From Doryteuthis pealeii (lineage: Eukaryota; Mollusca; Cephalopoda; Myopsida; Loliginidae), in contig CM042181.1 in the NCBI GenBank assembly GCA_023376005.1, forward strand, positions 24,285,468 to 24,349,467: DNA of 64,000 nucleotides, read 5' to 3'. Numbering within the stretch: the stretch's first letter is position 1; every line of letters begins with the position of its first letter. A program made the translations under genes and the position numbers. Below the pieces are notes generated by a model, which was not told where the DNA came from, did not search any database, and saw only the letters and a program-made list of their open reading frames with translations. Shown here piece after piece: positions 46,537-58,210 of the stretch.

Positions 46537-47245
46537 GGTTGAAAGAGAGGTGGATTCGAGGATTGGTAGTTTTTTTTTTTTTTTGTTTTTTTTTTTTGTG
46601 GTAGCATTCACCCCCCCCTTTTTGAACAAGCTATTTCGGCCTATACTTCTCTGGTGCTCTTTACGGTTTATTTTTACGGTCTAACTCAACGAGTTTTCTG
46701 TTGAAGAAATCCACTGCACATGAAAGAATAATTTCGATTCCCACCATTGATCGCATTCATCCCGATCAGGAGGTCAAACTCCAATGGCTTCTCTCGAGAC
46801 GCCAGGATTTTCACTTTGCAGCTGAAGATCGCCGACTCCTACAACAGGCGCTGGTCTCTCCTTCTATGGTTACACAGAGACCCTTTCTACCATGACAATT
46901 ATGTCTCTGTTGGCTATAGATAGAGAACAACTAGTATAGGCTAGCAGAGTGAGGGATTAACCTGGACAGGGAATGTCAGGTTCTTGCTTATTCCAGATGA
47001 TACTGCCAGTGACATATTTCCTCTTCTCATGTTTTCCTGGACAGTTTCGGCTCATAAGACCTACATTATATGGCAATGGAAACAGAAGATGGTCCTCGTT
47101 CTCCTTCTTTGCCATCTCCTCGGCTCAGGCGCAAATTCCCGCCCCATGTCTGTTAGTGATGTGATCAAAAGATCAGTGATCGTAACAAGTTGAAAGCGTG
47201 GTGGATTCGAGGATTGACAGGTTTTTGGTAGCATTACATCTTTTT
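46537..47245. repeat. Unassigned block bounded by direct repeats
   Basis: The phrase GTTGAAAG..GGTGGATTCGAGGATTG(G/A)(T/C)AG, then T-run and GGTAGCATT, occurs at about 46537-46610 and again at about 47189-47236. The 600 bp between is non-repetitive, of mixed composition, with open frames at 46701-46895, 46973-47164 and 46984-47193 that I cannot assign. This could be an insertion between short LTR-like repeats or a segmental duplication edge. Confidence 0.4.
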
Positions 47246-48413
47246 TGCTACACAATTATATTTTTATATTATTCAATTTTAATTATAGCTTCCTTTACAC
47301 CATCTGCTATCGCATCTAGCACCTAGTGGTGTCGCCAACGGTAACGTCCATCACTCAGTGCTTTATTACAACTGCTAAGCAAGTGTTACAATGTTCATCC
47401 ACAAAGCTGATAAGATGTATCATCTATTTTGCCCAATATATGTATATTTATGGGATTGACAATCTATTGTAGACAACTTGAAATTTAAAGCGGATGAAAT
47501 CGGATCTTAATATATCTATCATTTTCCTATGTTGGTTGCTTTCCCACCTCGTCAAAGCCCTTGCTAACTTACGATAATCATTTTGCTGATCCGTGCTTCT
47601 TGAACTTCTACTTGTTCTTCTTCCCGGGCGAAATATCGTTGTTCTTTCCTTTTGGCTTTGTCGACCTGGATACTTGGATAGTACTCCAATCCTGCTATTC
47701 CTATAGCGACTATGGCCACAAGGGCATTTTGTCTCAGGTGTTCCTCTACAACCTATGATACTCTCCATTTTATGCCTGTCCGAATTTCAATTCCTGTTGA
47801 CACTATTCTGGGACCATGTGAATTCCTGTACAAGATCATTTCTCTTGTTGCGTTGCTACGAATTCTTCAGCGAGTCCTGTACATGATCATTTCTCTACGA
47901 ATTCTGTGGATTGGGAGCTGTAATTTGTTTGAAGTTTCTTATATTGCTGTATTACTTCGGCTTCTATGAAGACCAAGTCATCTTCACAAATAGTTGTTAA
48001 TCCGCTTTCCCATCTCCTTTACTGTTATCATCATTACTTTGTACATCAAAAGTAACCACAATATCCTGGGTAACATGGAATGCTGATTTGTTGAGGCTTT
48101 AAATCTCCCAGGAAAACCTGATTTACCAACCTTAGATAATCAAGTGTCGAGGTCGCCACTGGTTTTCAATAGGACATCAGTGTCCTTTATGATACAATTT
48201 TTTTTCACAGGATTTCAAGAAAAAAGCAGTGAATGCTTTTTTCTTGGGTTGTTAGTATTTTTGTGCCTGCTAACGTAAATCAGAATTTAGTTGTTACTTT
48301 TCCTTTTTTTTAATAATGATCTCGATTTTGCTGGTTTAAATTTCATCTTTGGGCATGCTATCTTTTCAAGCCCTTTTAATATCCACTTACTCCCGACTTT
48401 CTTTCCAAATAAG

Positions 48414-48416
<3 letters not shown>
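47246..48416. other. Unassigned, coding-like but unrecognised
   Basis: A minus-strand frame of 106 codons at 47448-47768 is charged and arginine-rich (GRRTSRSSRSTDQQNDYRK). A neighbouring frame on the same strand also reads with few stops. About 47815-47905 holds an imperfect internal duplication (GTACA.GATCATTTCTCT...GAATTC). I recognise no domain. It may be an old transposon gag-like piece. Confidence 0.3.

Positions 48417-48449
<33 letters not shown>
48417..48449. repeat. (TA)n microsatellite
   Basis: About 16 TA units. Confidence 0.9.
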
Positions 48450-48451
<2 letters not shown>

Positions 48452-49643
48452 CTAAATTGTAATAAAATGGTTAATTCTGAAATATGGCCATCAATTGGAA
48501 GTGCTGCATCTGTCTTTCTTGAAGAGAGTTTTACTTGTAGAATGAACATCATACGCACAGGAAGGCTGTGACTAGCGTCCAGTTACCAGACAAACAAAAA
48601 ACAGAGAGTACCAAATACACTCTGTAGCAATTGAGATGACATGGTTAAGTTTTCAGTATATATGGATAAAAATATACAAATTAAAACCACCAGTCAATCA
48701 AAATCTTGGAAATAGACTTGACCATGCCACATAGTAGAATAGCCCAAACTGCTATTTAAACCACTCACCAAGTCTAGATTCTCAGAAGCTGATTCAAGTT
48801 GCAGTACAGTTGAATACTGATCAGTCTACACAAATCTCTATATGACCAGTTGGATATGTATGATAACGCCTACAAAAAGTGTCAAAGCTAGCTTCATTTT
48901 TTTAATCCCTGTAGAGGGGTATAAATAAGAGAAATGTTGTTTCCATTCAAGAAGAGATATAAGAACAATTACCTACAAAAAACAAAACATATTTTATTGT
49001 CTAAGCAAACTAAATAGATATTGATAATATACAAGGAGTAAATGTAGATGTGTTTTTAGAAATGTCCATATGTGTATGCTAAGCTCTTAACAGTTTGTGA
49101 GAGAATTACGTATTTGAGAAGTTTTCCTTAGATGTGTGGAATTTAATATGACAATGTGTAAGCAACTAAGCTTTAGAACATTGTGTACTGTGTTCTATTC
49201 TGTGTTGTCATATTTAATGCGACACGGGGTCGAAAAACATCCCTATCGCCGAGAATGGAATAGATCTTGTCTCTAATGCATTCTGCGGGTAAAGAAGTAT
49301 AGATCTTCGTACACCCAACTTATATACTTCTTTGGCAATGTCATTCAGCGGTCATCAGCCGAAATTCCCCAGCAAACATAATCCAATATTAGCACTGACT
49401 TGTCTGGACTCCAACTAAGACATCTAGACGGCATCACTTTATTATATATGTTACTAACCTCTGCATACGTATTCTTGTAAATTTCAACATTTCTCAAATT
49501 TAGAGCTTCAATCTTGATACTTTCTTTTTATCCCATCTGTATGACGCTTCTCAGTATCTATCTATCTATCTAGCTATCTCAGTCTGTTCGTTTCTATTTA
49601 TCTATCAATCCCGAGAGACAAATTGAAATCCAAGTCAAAAGCG
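48450..49643. other. Intergenic DNA, nothing recognised
   Basis: Mixed AT-rich. 49215-49440 is less AT-rich, with no motif that I can assign. A short TATC run lies at 49556-49580. Confidence 0.35.
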
Positions 49644-50098
49644 TTGGCTATTGTTCGGGAGCGCGGTCAGCCCTGTGACGTCATCATCTTTTTGTGTACG
49701 CAATCTGCTTACTTTAGCGAACGCTGTGCTTTTCACTACCACCTACACACTTTTACCGTTGGCAACTGTTGTGATTCTCTTTTTCGCACCTTTACTGAAG
49801 TTAATGAACAAATTATACAATAAGATACCGGGTCCCTGTTTGGCTATGAAATGTTTTTTTCCCTTTGTTTTGTTCTTTTAGAGCCAGGCAGTATTCATAA
49901 ATGTTATTATATAGCAGCATTATTGAATAATAAATAATAATATTGATAATGTTAACAATATCTATAAACAGACTTAATAAGAAAAGGTTATTTAGCAAAA
50001 ACATTTTAATGTAGCTATAAAAATTGAAAGTGTAGATATTCTGCGTATACAGTTTGATGACGTCACAGGGGTGACCGCGCTCGGACACAAGTTGCCAA
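49644..50098. mobile_element. MITE with ~50-bp TIRs carrying CRE octamers
   Basis: Left end TTGGCTATTGTTCGGGAGCG and the reverse complement of the right end, TTGGCAACTTGTGTCCGAGC, continue to agree through GCGGTCA, CCCTGTGACGTCATCA and into G(T/C)ATACGCA. TIR identity is about 80% over 60 bp. TGACGTCA is present in both (49676-49683 and 50058-50065). The interior is AT-rich without a transposase; overlapping 60-90 codon frames are not genes. No clear target duplication. Confidence 0.75.
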
Positions 50099-50494
50099 AT
50101 ATTTTATTTTTCCAACTTAAATTTTCTTGTAGTATTCAAATTCTTGTAGTATTCAAATGTTACAAAAAAACTTATAAAGAACAGTTTCTTGGTTGGCAAT
50201 TCTGTGTGATGCTTTAATACACCGATTTATTGCGAACTTGTGTCGCCACTTTCATCAGTGTTCTATAAGCACCACACAACAAAATATTATGCCTTTCTTA
50301 ATTCCCTCCTCTCCAATACTTTCATCTCTTCTTTCTCTGTTAATGTTTTTCTACGTCGTTATTTCTGACAAGTTCTCGTATTCCGTTCACAACGCCATGG
50401 CAGCGCACAGATGTCTTTACAAGCTAGAAAAAAGTGCTTAATCCACAGAAAATTATAATTTAAAGTAACTAAATTACAAGTGTCAGTAACAAGT
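50099..50494. other. DNA upstream of the tRNA gene
   Basis: A direct duplication TTCTTGTAGTATTCAAAT lies at about 50123-50158. An 82-codon open frame at 50193-50441 has no known domain and a weak hydrophobic stretch. It is probably not a gene. Confidence 0.35.
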
Positions 50495-50566
50495 GGCTCG
50501 TTGGTCTAGGGGTATGATTTTCGCTTAGGGTGCGAGAGGTCCCGGGTTCAAATCCCGGACGAGCCC
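50495..50566 (+). tRNA. tRNA-Pro (anticodon AGG)
   Basis: A 72-nt cloverleaf. The acceptor GGCTCGT (50495-50501) pairs perfectly with ACGAGCC (50559-50565), discriminator C at 50566. The anticodon stem TTCGC pairs GCGAG (one T-G), and the loop TTAGGGT gives AGG. The T stem CCGGG pairs CCCGG around TTCAAAT. Internal promoters are intact: A box TGGTCTAGGGG and B box GGTTCAAATCC. No intron and no encoded CCA. It decodes CCU and, with inosine at position 34, CCC and CCA. A T9 run 8 nt downstream is a normal RNA polymerase III terminator. Unlike the SINE heads, every stem is intact, so it looks functional. Confidence 0.96.
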
Positions 50567-50573
50567 AACGTTG

Positions 50574-50582
50574 TTTTTTTTT
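50574..50582 (+). terminator. RNA polymerase III terminator
   Basis: Nine T in a row starting 8 nt after the tRNA-Pro 3' end. Confidence 0.85.
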
Positions 50583-51444
50583 CTATTTGCTAGGTATAAT
50601 TTTCTAAGATACTTTATGCTCATTTTATAGATGTTGTTTTGTCATTTTATTATGTTGTTTTCAACACAATTAAATAAGTTCACTCATGAAATTTTTTAAT
50701 GCACATGCCTTTTATACAGGCAATTTAATTGCTATATTCTAATCTACTGCTTTCGTCATTATTTTTGGTTCAAAACCATTACTAATTAAGTATTAAGCTG
50801 AGAAAGTTCAATCGCTTTTAGTAAAATCTTCAGCATCAGAAAATTCTTCAGACAATAAAGCAGTAGACACTAATATGTCAGAAAAATGTATAAGCCAGTC
50901 AAACACAATATTCATCTGATAAGTATTGTCTTTCATCTTTAATTTTAGTTTCTTTGTTTTGTTTTAATCCCAACTCGTTATATCAATCTACGACAATGAG
51001 GAGGTGTGGTTAAATCTGCCAGATGCTCTCTCAACTTTTATCAAGATATTTTTTCCTTTTTTGAATGTCAAGTTAAACAATTTGTTATTTGAATTCAAAC
51101 TCGTAATATATCAAATGATTTTTGCATAAGGATAGAATTAACAGAAAAATAACATGCAAGATTCATCTGCGTCATAAAGCAGACATGGATCACTACCATG
51201 AGGCTATCTCATAAAAAATGTACAAAAACACTTAACCGACTAGCACAAAACCTAAAAGCTTTCATCTGATTAAGGCTCATAGTACAAATCCATCTTCAGT
51301 GAAGTGGTCACACAATGACTACGATAACTTGCACAATCTCTTCATCTACCGAGACCACAAATAATACAAGTCAAAAAGAGGGATAGTAGTAGTAGTAGTA
51401 GTAGTAGTATATGGATGTATTTGGAAATTAAGACAACTCCTTCC
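50583..51444. other. Intergenic DNA between tRNA and tandem array
   Basis: AT-rich. Two loosely similar segments (about 50855-50925 and 51172-51265; both ATAAAGCAG..., AAAAATGTA, then TTCATCTGAT) may be an old duplication. A (TAG)n run lies at 51388-51410. Confidence 0.4.
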
Positions 51445-53295
51445 TTTAAGTAGATGAGGTTATGTTTAAGTGTGGCACTGGTGGTTTCTGCTGATGGGAT
51501 CACAGTCTGAATTTTGATGCATAGTATTGCCCAATCATTGGGCAGAGAATTCTGTTATCCACTTTTGGGTGGGTACAAGCCTGTTGCTAATGTCTACACT
51601 GGTGGTGGGGATTCTCATAGGCGCAGTCTCAAAAGTCATAACAACCTGATATGTTGATGCATAGTATTGCCCAATCATGGGCAGAGAATTCTGTTATCCA
51701 CTTTTGGGTGGGTACAAGCCTGTTGCTAATGTCTACACTGGTGGTGGGGATTCTCATAGGCGCAGTCTCAAAAGTCATAACAACCTGATGATATGTTGAT
51801 GCATAGTATTGCCCAATCATTGGCAGATAATTCTGTTATCCACTTTTGGGTGGGTACAAGCCTGTTGCTAATGTCTACACTGGTGGTGGGGATTCTCATA
51901 GGCGCAGTCTCAAAAGTCATAACAACCTGATGATATGTTGATGCATAGTATTGCCCAATCATTGGGCAGAGAATTCTGTTATCCACTTTTGGGTGGGTAC
52001 AAGCCTGTTGCTAATGTCTACACTGGTGGTGGGGATTCTCATAGGCGCAGTCTCAAAAGTCATAACAACCTGATATGTTGATGCATAGTATTGCCCAATC
52101 ATTGGGCAGAGAATTCTGTTATCCACTTTTGGGTGGGTACAAGCCTGTTGCTAATGTCTACACTGGTGGTGGGGATTCTCATAGGCGCAGTCTCAAAAGT
52201 CATAACAACCTGATGATATGTTGATGCATAGTATTGCCCAATCATTGGGCAGATAATTCTGTTATCCACTTTTGGGTGGGTACAAGCCTGTTGCTAATGT
52301 CTACACTGGTGGTGGGATTCTCATAGGCGCAGTCTCAAAAGTCATAACAACCTGATTATGTTGATGCATAGTATTGCCCAATCATTGGGCAGAGAATTCT
52401 GTTATCCACTTTTGGGTGGGTACAAGCCTGTTGCTAATGTCTACACTGGTGGTGGGGATTCTCATAGGCGCAGTCTCAAAAGTCATAACAACCTGATATG
52501 TTGATGCATAGTATTGCCCAATCATTGGGCAGATAATTCTGTTATCCACTTTTGGGTGGGTACAAGCCTGTTGCTAATGTCTACACTGGTGGTGGGGATT
52601 CTCATAGGCGCAGTCTCAAAAGTCATAACAACCTGATGATGTTGATGCATAGTATTGCCCAATCATTGGGCAGAGAATTCTGTTATCCACTTTTGGGTGG
52701 GTACAAGCCTGTTGCTAATGTCTACACTGGTGGTGGGGATTCTCATAGGCGCAGTCTCAAAAGTCATAACAACCTGATATGTTGATGCATAGTATTGCCC
52801 AATCATTGGGCAGAGAATTCTGTTATCCACTTTTGGGTGGGTACAAGCCTGTGCTAATGTCTACACTGGTGGTGGGGATTCTCATAGGCGCAGTCTCAAA
52901 AGTCATAAAACCTGATACCAATTTCTGTATCCACTTGGTGGGTACAAGCCTGTTGCTAATGTCTACACTGGTATTCTCATAGGCGCAGTCTCAAAAGTCA
53001 TAACAACCTGATATGATGCATAGTATTGCCCAATCATTGGCAGAGAATTCTGTTATCCACTTTTGGTGGGTACAAGCCTGTGCTAATGTCTACACTGGTG
53101 GTGGGATTCTCATAGGCGCAGTCTCAAAAGTCATAACAACCTGATGATGTTGATGCATAGTATTGCCCAATCATTGGGCAGAGAATTCTGTTATCCACTT
53201 TTGGTGGGTACAAGCCTGTTGCTAATGTCTACACTGGTGGTGGGATTCTCATAGGCGCAGTCTCAAAAGTCATAACAACCTGATGATATGTTGAT
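51445..53295 (+). repeat. Tandem array, 13 units of 140/142 bp
   Basis: The marker GCATAGTATTGCCC starts at 51519, 51659, 51801, 51943, 52083, 52225, 52365, 52505, 52647, 52787, 53018 and 53155. An extra unit that lost the marker and about 50 bp lies at about 52910-53005. Spacings alternate between 140 and 142, the difference being GATATG versus GATGATATG at the unit join. Units differ by only a few single-base changes, so the array is young or homogenised. Each has the palindrome TGCCCAATCATTGGGCA. A unit can be read in frame for about 47 residues, but 140 and 142 are not multiples of three, so no long protein exists. The left edge (51445-51517) is a divergent half unit. Confidence 0.95.
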
Positions 53296-53721
53296 CTTTA
53301 ATCCCTGATATAAGCTGTATATATTTCCAGTTTTGTAGGTGGAATACCACATTTCTTAAAACAGTATGAGATCGTCCTTAAACCTCTTCTTATTTTCTTA
53401 CCTTCTGGAAAGCATATATATACACAAATTTGTGTCAGGTACTACCTACTTAAGTTTCACCTAAAGGATCATCAGGATAATACTGTCCGGTGAAGTAGGA
53501 CTGACTCAAATTAGGTTTTCTATGTTTTGCTTTACTTCGTGTTTTTTACATGTTAGAATTTCGGTTGCTTTTTCTTTTTGTTGGTCATTTTAATGCATGG
53601 ATGGTTCGACTTTTCTTTTTTTTTTTTTTTAATAATAATACCTATTTGTAAAATTTATTTATTTGCAAATTGGTTATCCGATTTATTTTACCTTCTGAGT
53701 CATAAAAGTAATTATCAATAT

Positions 53722-53788
<67 letters not shown>

Positions 53789-54034
53789 GAGAGAGAGAGA
53801 GAGATATGCCATGCTCAGGATCAGTTTGAAAAGTCTTCGGGTGCATTAGATGTATTTAATATGAAAAAGTTTGGAACTAGGTGGTACTTAATCGCACACA
53901 CCACGATTCCTGGCCGCATACTCTAGCACTGAGCCTATCGACTCAACAACTTTCACATTTACTAAAGGAATATCCGTCAGACAGGATAGATTTTCATCAA
54001 GTAAAAATAATTAGCGTAAATCTAATGAAATTAT
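53296..54034. other. Intergenic DNA with compound microsatellite
   Basis: (CA)n-(TA)n-(GA)n at 53721-53804. Poly(T) at 53616-53630. The rest is unremarkable. Confidence 0.6.
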
Positions 54035-55800
54035 TTTTGATAAACCAGTAAAATTTACATCGACGACATCTATGTTGACGAAGATCTCATGCCCGCGAGC
54101 CGCACCAGAGAATAATTTGTACAGTTTGGGTTGGAGTGCAAGGACCAAAAACGATTGGAGGTCGGTGCACAGGTATTGGGATTGGCGGTTGGTGTGAAAC
54201 ACGGTGAACTGCGGTGGAAGCGAGGAAGCATGGTCCCAGAAGCTCTCGATGTCGTTACGCAACGGGGAGTGTTCTCCTTGTGTGTGAAGCTTGTTTGGTA
54301 CCTCCCAGTCACGAAGGGCTTGGATGAAGAGACAAGGGACATCCTCCTCCAGTGTGTGATGTTCGAGACTGTGGATTCTGTGGAGCGAGATGGTCCGGCT
54401 CGTGACGATTGGTGCGTGGGCGACCGGAAGCTGAACGTGCGGGTCATTGCCAGTTCTTTAACAAGCGGAGTAGCTTTGAAGAGGCACGAGACAGTGCTGG
54501 AAACCTGAAAACGACGCCCAACACATCGTCTTGGCAGAGCGAAATGCCTTATTGAAAGGCATCAATTTGGCTCTCCAGTGACAGGGCAAAGTGCTGCACG
54601 TGAATCTGTGTGTATGTACCACTGGGTATCGGACACTCTGTGTGTTTGTACCTATGGGAATAGGACACTCTGCCTGTGAAAGTACGAGAACGAGCACACT
54701 CAAGGAGTTCGTGAAAGAGTATGAGCAGACCGTGAACGTGACGTTGATTCCATTAACTTAGATTATAGCCGACCGACTGACGAGGGTACCGAAGCGGTGG
54801 TTTAATGCGATGAAGGACAACGGGATCGAGCCACCGGCGCCGTCCACGTGGATAAGCTGGGTGCGGGCCATTTCATGTCTATTCACAAGCGGTGGACACC
54901 CGGGAGTGTGGCGCACCACTTACTTTGTCAGGAGAGTTTGCCTGGCGACAACAAAAACAGCCGTTAAGTCAGCGATTCGGACGTGCGAAGAATACCAATC
55001 CATAGATCCAGCACCAATCCAATGGGAAGAAGGAAAATTTGAGGTGAACAGGAACTGACAGAGGTTAGGAATGGTCATCACGCATTATGGTACTCGTCAA
55101 TTCTTAACGCTCAGACTGTGGCCCGTCGTGTTTCTCAATTTGAAAGTAATTGGCAGGACAAGACTCGGTAAGCATGATTCATCAGCTGGAGGTGGTGTTC
55201 TTCAGGCGTGACCCACCGACAATGGACAACGATACAACTTTCTGCAGCAGAGAGTTCAGAGCTTTTGCACATTTGTGGGAAACTAACCTGTAATTCCGTT
55301 ACGCCCCAGCGGAAAATGGCATAGCGGAGCGATGTAACTGCACAGTGAAGCGAATTGCGACCAGGATGCACTGTCCCACCGAGGAGGCTGTCTACTGGCA
55401 CAATGTCACAGCTAAAAACGATTTATCCCCCTCCACAGCGCCCACCAACGGTATCTATCGATGTGAAGTTATGGCGTAGGGGGTTGACGCCGTGACAGTG
55501 TCCTCAGGTTGCAAGCCCAGTTCTTACCAGGTTGGAGATAGCGTGCGGATTAAGGCGCCACAGAGTCGGCGTACCACAAAGTTTGACAGGGGTCAGGGAT
55601 CAAAATAATCAGTCGACGGTCCTTCGTAGTGAATCCCGCCACGCGAAGGATCTGCTGGCCACAGCACAATATCACCCACGCTGAAGGGGAGACTCCGACA
55701 GCACAATGTCTTTTGAGAGTGGGGCGGAAATTTTGCATCATGAGGACGGTTCGCTCAAGAAGAGAGCAGAAGCAAAACCCCTTCCCTGCCTTTACGAAGA
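54035..55800 (+). pseudogene. Ty3/Gypsy-like pol remnant (RT, RNase H, integrase)
   Basis: Plus-strand reading gives the RT catalytic YIDDIYVDED (about 54056), then an RNase H region with VRVIASSLTSGVAL (about 54433; the usual catalytic Asp of the DAS block is replaced) and LAERNA in place of the usual LAELDA (54536). A zinc-binding region follows with GGHPGVWRTTYFVRR (about 54889) and TCEEY where CxxC is expected. Integrase core blocks follow: MDNDTTFCSREF (about 55222; second acidic residue) and ENGIAERC (about 55312; third acidic residue). After this are the SSYQVGDSVRIK-like C-terminal turn and an IP/VNPATRR piece. Frameshifts and stops are spread throughout, gag and protease are missing, and I found no LTRs. 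It is more GC-rich than its surroundings. A retrotransposon fossil, not a gene. Confidence 0.8.
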
Positions 55801-58208
55801 AACACTCGACAAAAGTGACTTGCCACTTTTAGAGATGAAGGGAAGTGTAGAGAGAAAACTCATTTGGAGCTCAAAGCGTTCGCAAACATGTATTGCATGC
55901 AAAATGGGTGAAGGGCTCGAAAATAGAAAAGAAAATATGGTCGCCTTGACATCTCGATTTAAGAAAGCATGATCTCGGAGCCAGGAGAATTGGCGAGAGT
56001 TGTTAGCGTGTATGCATATTTTCTCATGATCAGCTATGCATAAAATATCAGGCACGAGAGGAAAAAAAGGTGCGACGCCTTTGAACATGGTATTGCGGAT
56101 ACATTGAAGACTGTGGTAATATTATTACAAACGGACAGAGACTGTTGTAATATTCTTACAAACGGAGAAACTTTATCGCAGTTGCGAATCAGTCTAAAAA
56201 ATATTCTAATACAAAAATTACTTTTCTCCACTTAATAGAATTGGATATTTATGCGTAATAAGTGTAACAGAATAAGTTGCATGAGAAATTCTAGGGCGAA
56301 AATTTTCCCCAGATTTTTAAAATTTACCAAAAATCAGTTCATGGTCGGATTCAAAATTCTGTAACACAAGCCGATGAATACACAACTCTTTGTGAACTGT
56401 TTGAGAGATAAGCACATTAACCACTGTTATTTCAATAACAAATTTATTTTGTTGACCGTTGACCTGGATGAGAAAATAATAAAAAATGGTTTATATGCTG
56501 AAGATTTTGAAAGAAAAACAGTTTAGAATTAGAATTCAAAATGCTGTACATAAACGTATTATTCTTTTAGAGACACTTTTATAACTTGCAAATTTGGGAG
56601 AATATATATTTTCATATTCTACTGTCCCATTGTCACAATCCATTGGAAAAGACGTAGATTTGATTTCAAAGAGTAATGAATTCAGGTTGAAAATTGCACA
56701 AACCTTGTGTTGTAATTAATAAAAACTTGTGAGAAACATCTTTATGTGAAAGAAGATTAAATGTTAGCAATTCCGTTATTTTAGTGGGAGTTTTATACCG
56801 TGTTGACTAAATTTCTTTTTGATCGAATTGTGTGAACTTGAATGTTCGTTTGACGTCCTACTCCGAGAGAGAAGCCATCTTGGCTGTCTCTTAAGGAAAA
56901 GGAGAGAAAGAGGCAGATTTTTAGTTCATAAAGGCAGGTGCAAACGGATATGTCATCAACAGTTACCACGGTAACATCGTAAAGTTTATTTACTTTTTAA
57001 AATTTTAAAATAGCGAAACTGACCGCTCGGTGACTGGGGCATAACACTGTTAGCATTTTAACCATAACTTCTCAGCCATAAGCCTTTATGTGCTTGCTTG
57101 CATTTAGCTCCAAATAAAAGGGCGTTGCTTTCCTGAGTTTGATGACTGAAAAGTGATTGTTTGTTGCTATGCATATCAAGTGTCACCTTCTTATTGACCA
57201 ATGAATGGCACCTTCATTTTGTTTGAAAGAATTCGCCATTCTTCGAACGAAAGTAGAAGACATTGAAGACAAAGAACATGCAGAGGAGAAAAGAAGGGAA
57301 GAAAGATTAAAATAAATATAAACCTAACATAAGGAAGGAAGGAAAAGAAGATTGAAGGAAAGAAAGGGGATTGTTGAGAAAATAATTAAAGAAAAAGTAA
57401 GGGAGAAGGACATACAAAGAAAGAAAAGAAGGAAAGGAACAACGGAAAGGAGGAAGGGGGTGACAAACAAAGGAAAATCTAAAGGAAAGAAAAAGGAAGG
57501 ATAAACAGATGAAAGAAGAAAAGAAGGAAAAGGAAACAGAAGAAAAGAAGGAAATAAAATATAAGAAAAAATAATTTAAAAAGAAAGGAATAAAAAGGAA
57601 AGGAATGAAAGAAAAAAGGAAAAAAAGAAGAGGAATAAGAAAGAGGAAAGGATTAAATGAACGAAAGAAAATGGAATGAAGGAATGAAGGGGGGTTAACG
57701 AAAGAAAACTGCAAGGGCAAAAAAATGTAGTGGCGATTTTAGAGAATGATATTGAATAATGCAGTTGAAAGTAGACAGAAGTTTCGAGAAAAGGAAGGAG
57801 AGGAGAAAAATATGAATGAAAAAGAGGAAGAAGAAGATAAAGAGAAAATAGAGGAAAATATGTAATAAAAATAAAGGAAAGTGAGTGATGGAATGAACGA
57901 GGTCATTTTCAGGAATTAGCACAAACTGGTGCAAGTCAGGGTGTATCTCATCACCATGACAACGAGACAAAACAGACACATATGACGTCATTCTCTAGTT
58001 ATTCTTGGTCAGCAAACCTTTCTTAGTGTGACGAAAAATATTTTCATCAGAGCGGACAAAAAATACGTAGATTGGGTTACTATTTGAAACACAAGGCTAA
58101 CATGGATTTTATACGCATTAAAAACAGGAAAAAAGAAAACACTTCCTTCTTATCTAAATTCACTTAGTTTCTCATCTTCTGAAACAGATTGAATATTTTT
58201 TAGATATT
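55801..58208. other. Intergenic DNA; purine-rich 57260-57900
   Basis: A tandem duplication (CTGTGGTAATATTATTACAAACGGA and a near copy) lies at 56109-56166. 56840-57240 is less AT-rich, with a CCAAT box at 57200 but no gene evidence. 57260-57900 is A/G-rich; the long phenylalanine-rich minus frames in it are composition artefacts. 57900-58000 is mixed. Confidence 0.4.
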
Positions 58209-58210
58209 TA

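Noticed and set aside
47448..47768. Arginine-rich 106-codon minus frame as a host gene
   Set aside because: No recognisable domain, no splice or start evidence, and a neighbouring frame on the same strand is equally open; left as unassigned.
51629..52982. Repeat protein encoded by the tandem array
   Set aside because: 140 and 142 are not multiples of three, so the frame breaks at each unit; frames of 60-80 codons are chance products of the repeat.
51445..53295. Hammerhead ribozyme in the 140-bp tandem units
   Set aside because: CTGATGA occurs at some unit joins and tandem hammerhead satellites are known, but neither strand of the unit has the GAAA core segment.
51445..53295. CRISPR-like array
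   Set aside because: Units are contiguous 140/142-bp repeats with no unique spacers, and the DNA is eukaryotic.
54070..54703. Minus-strand frames of 81-125 codons
   Set aside because: They are antisense shadows of the Ty3-like pol, whose RT and RNase H motifs are on the plus strand.
57307..57991. 137- and 98-codon hydrophobic minus-strand frames, membrane-protein-like
   Set aside because: The plus strand is A/G-rich here, so the minus strand encodes F, L and S by composition; no conserved motif and no start context.
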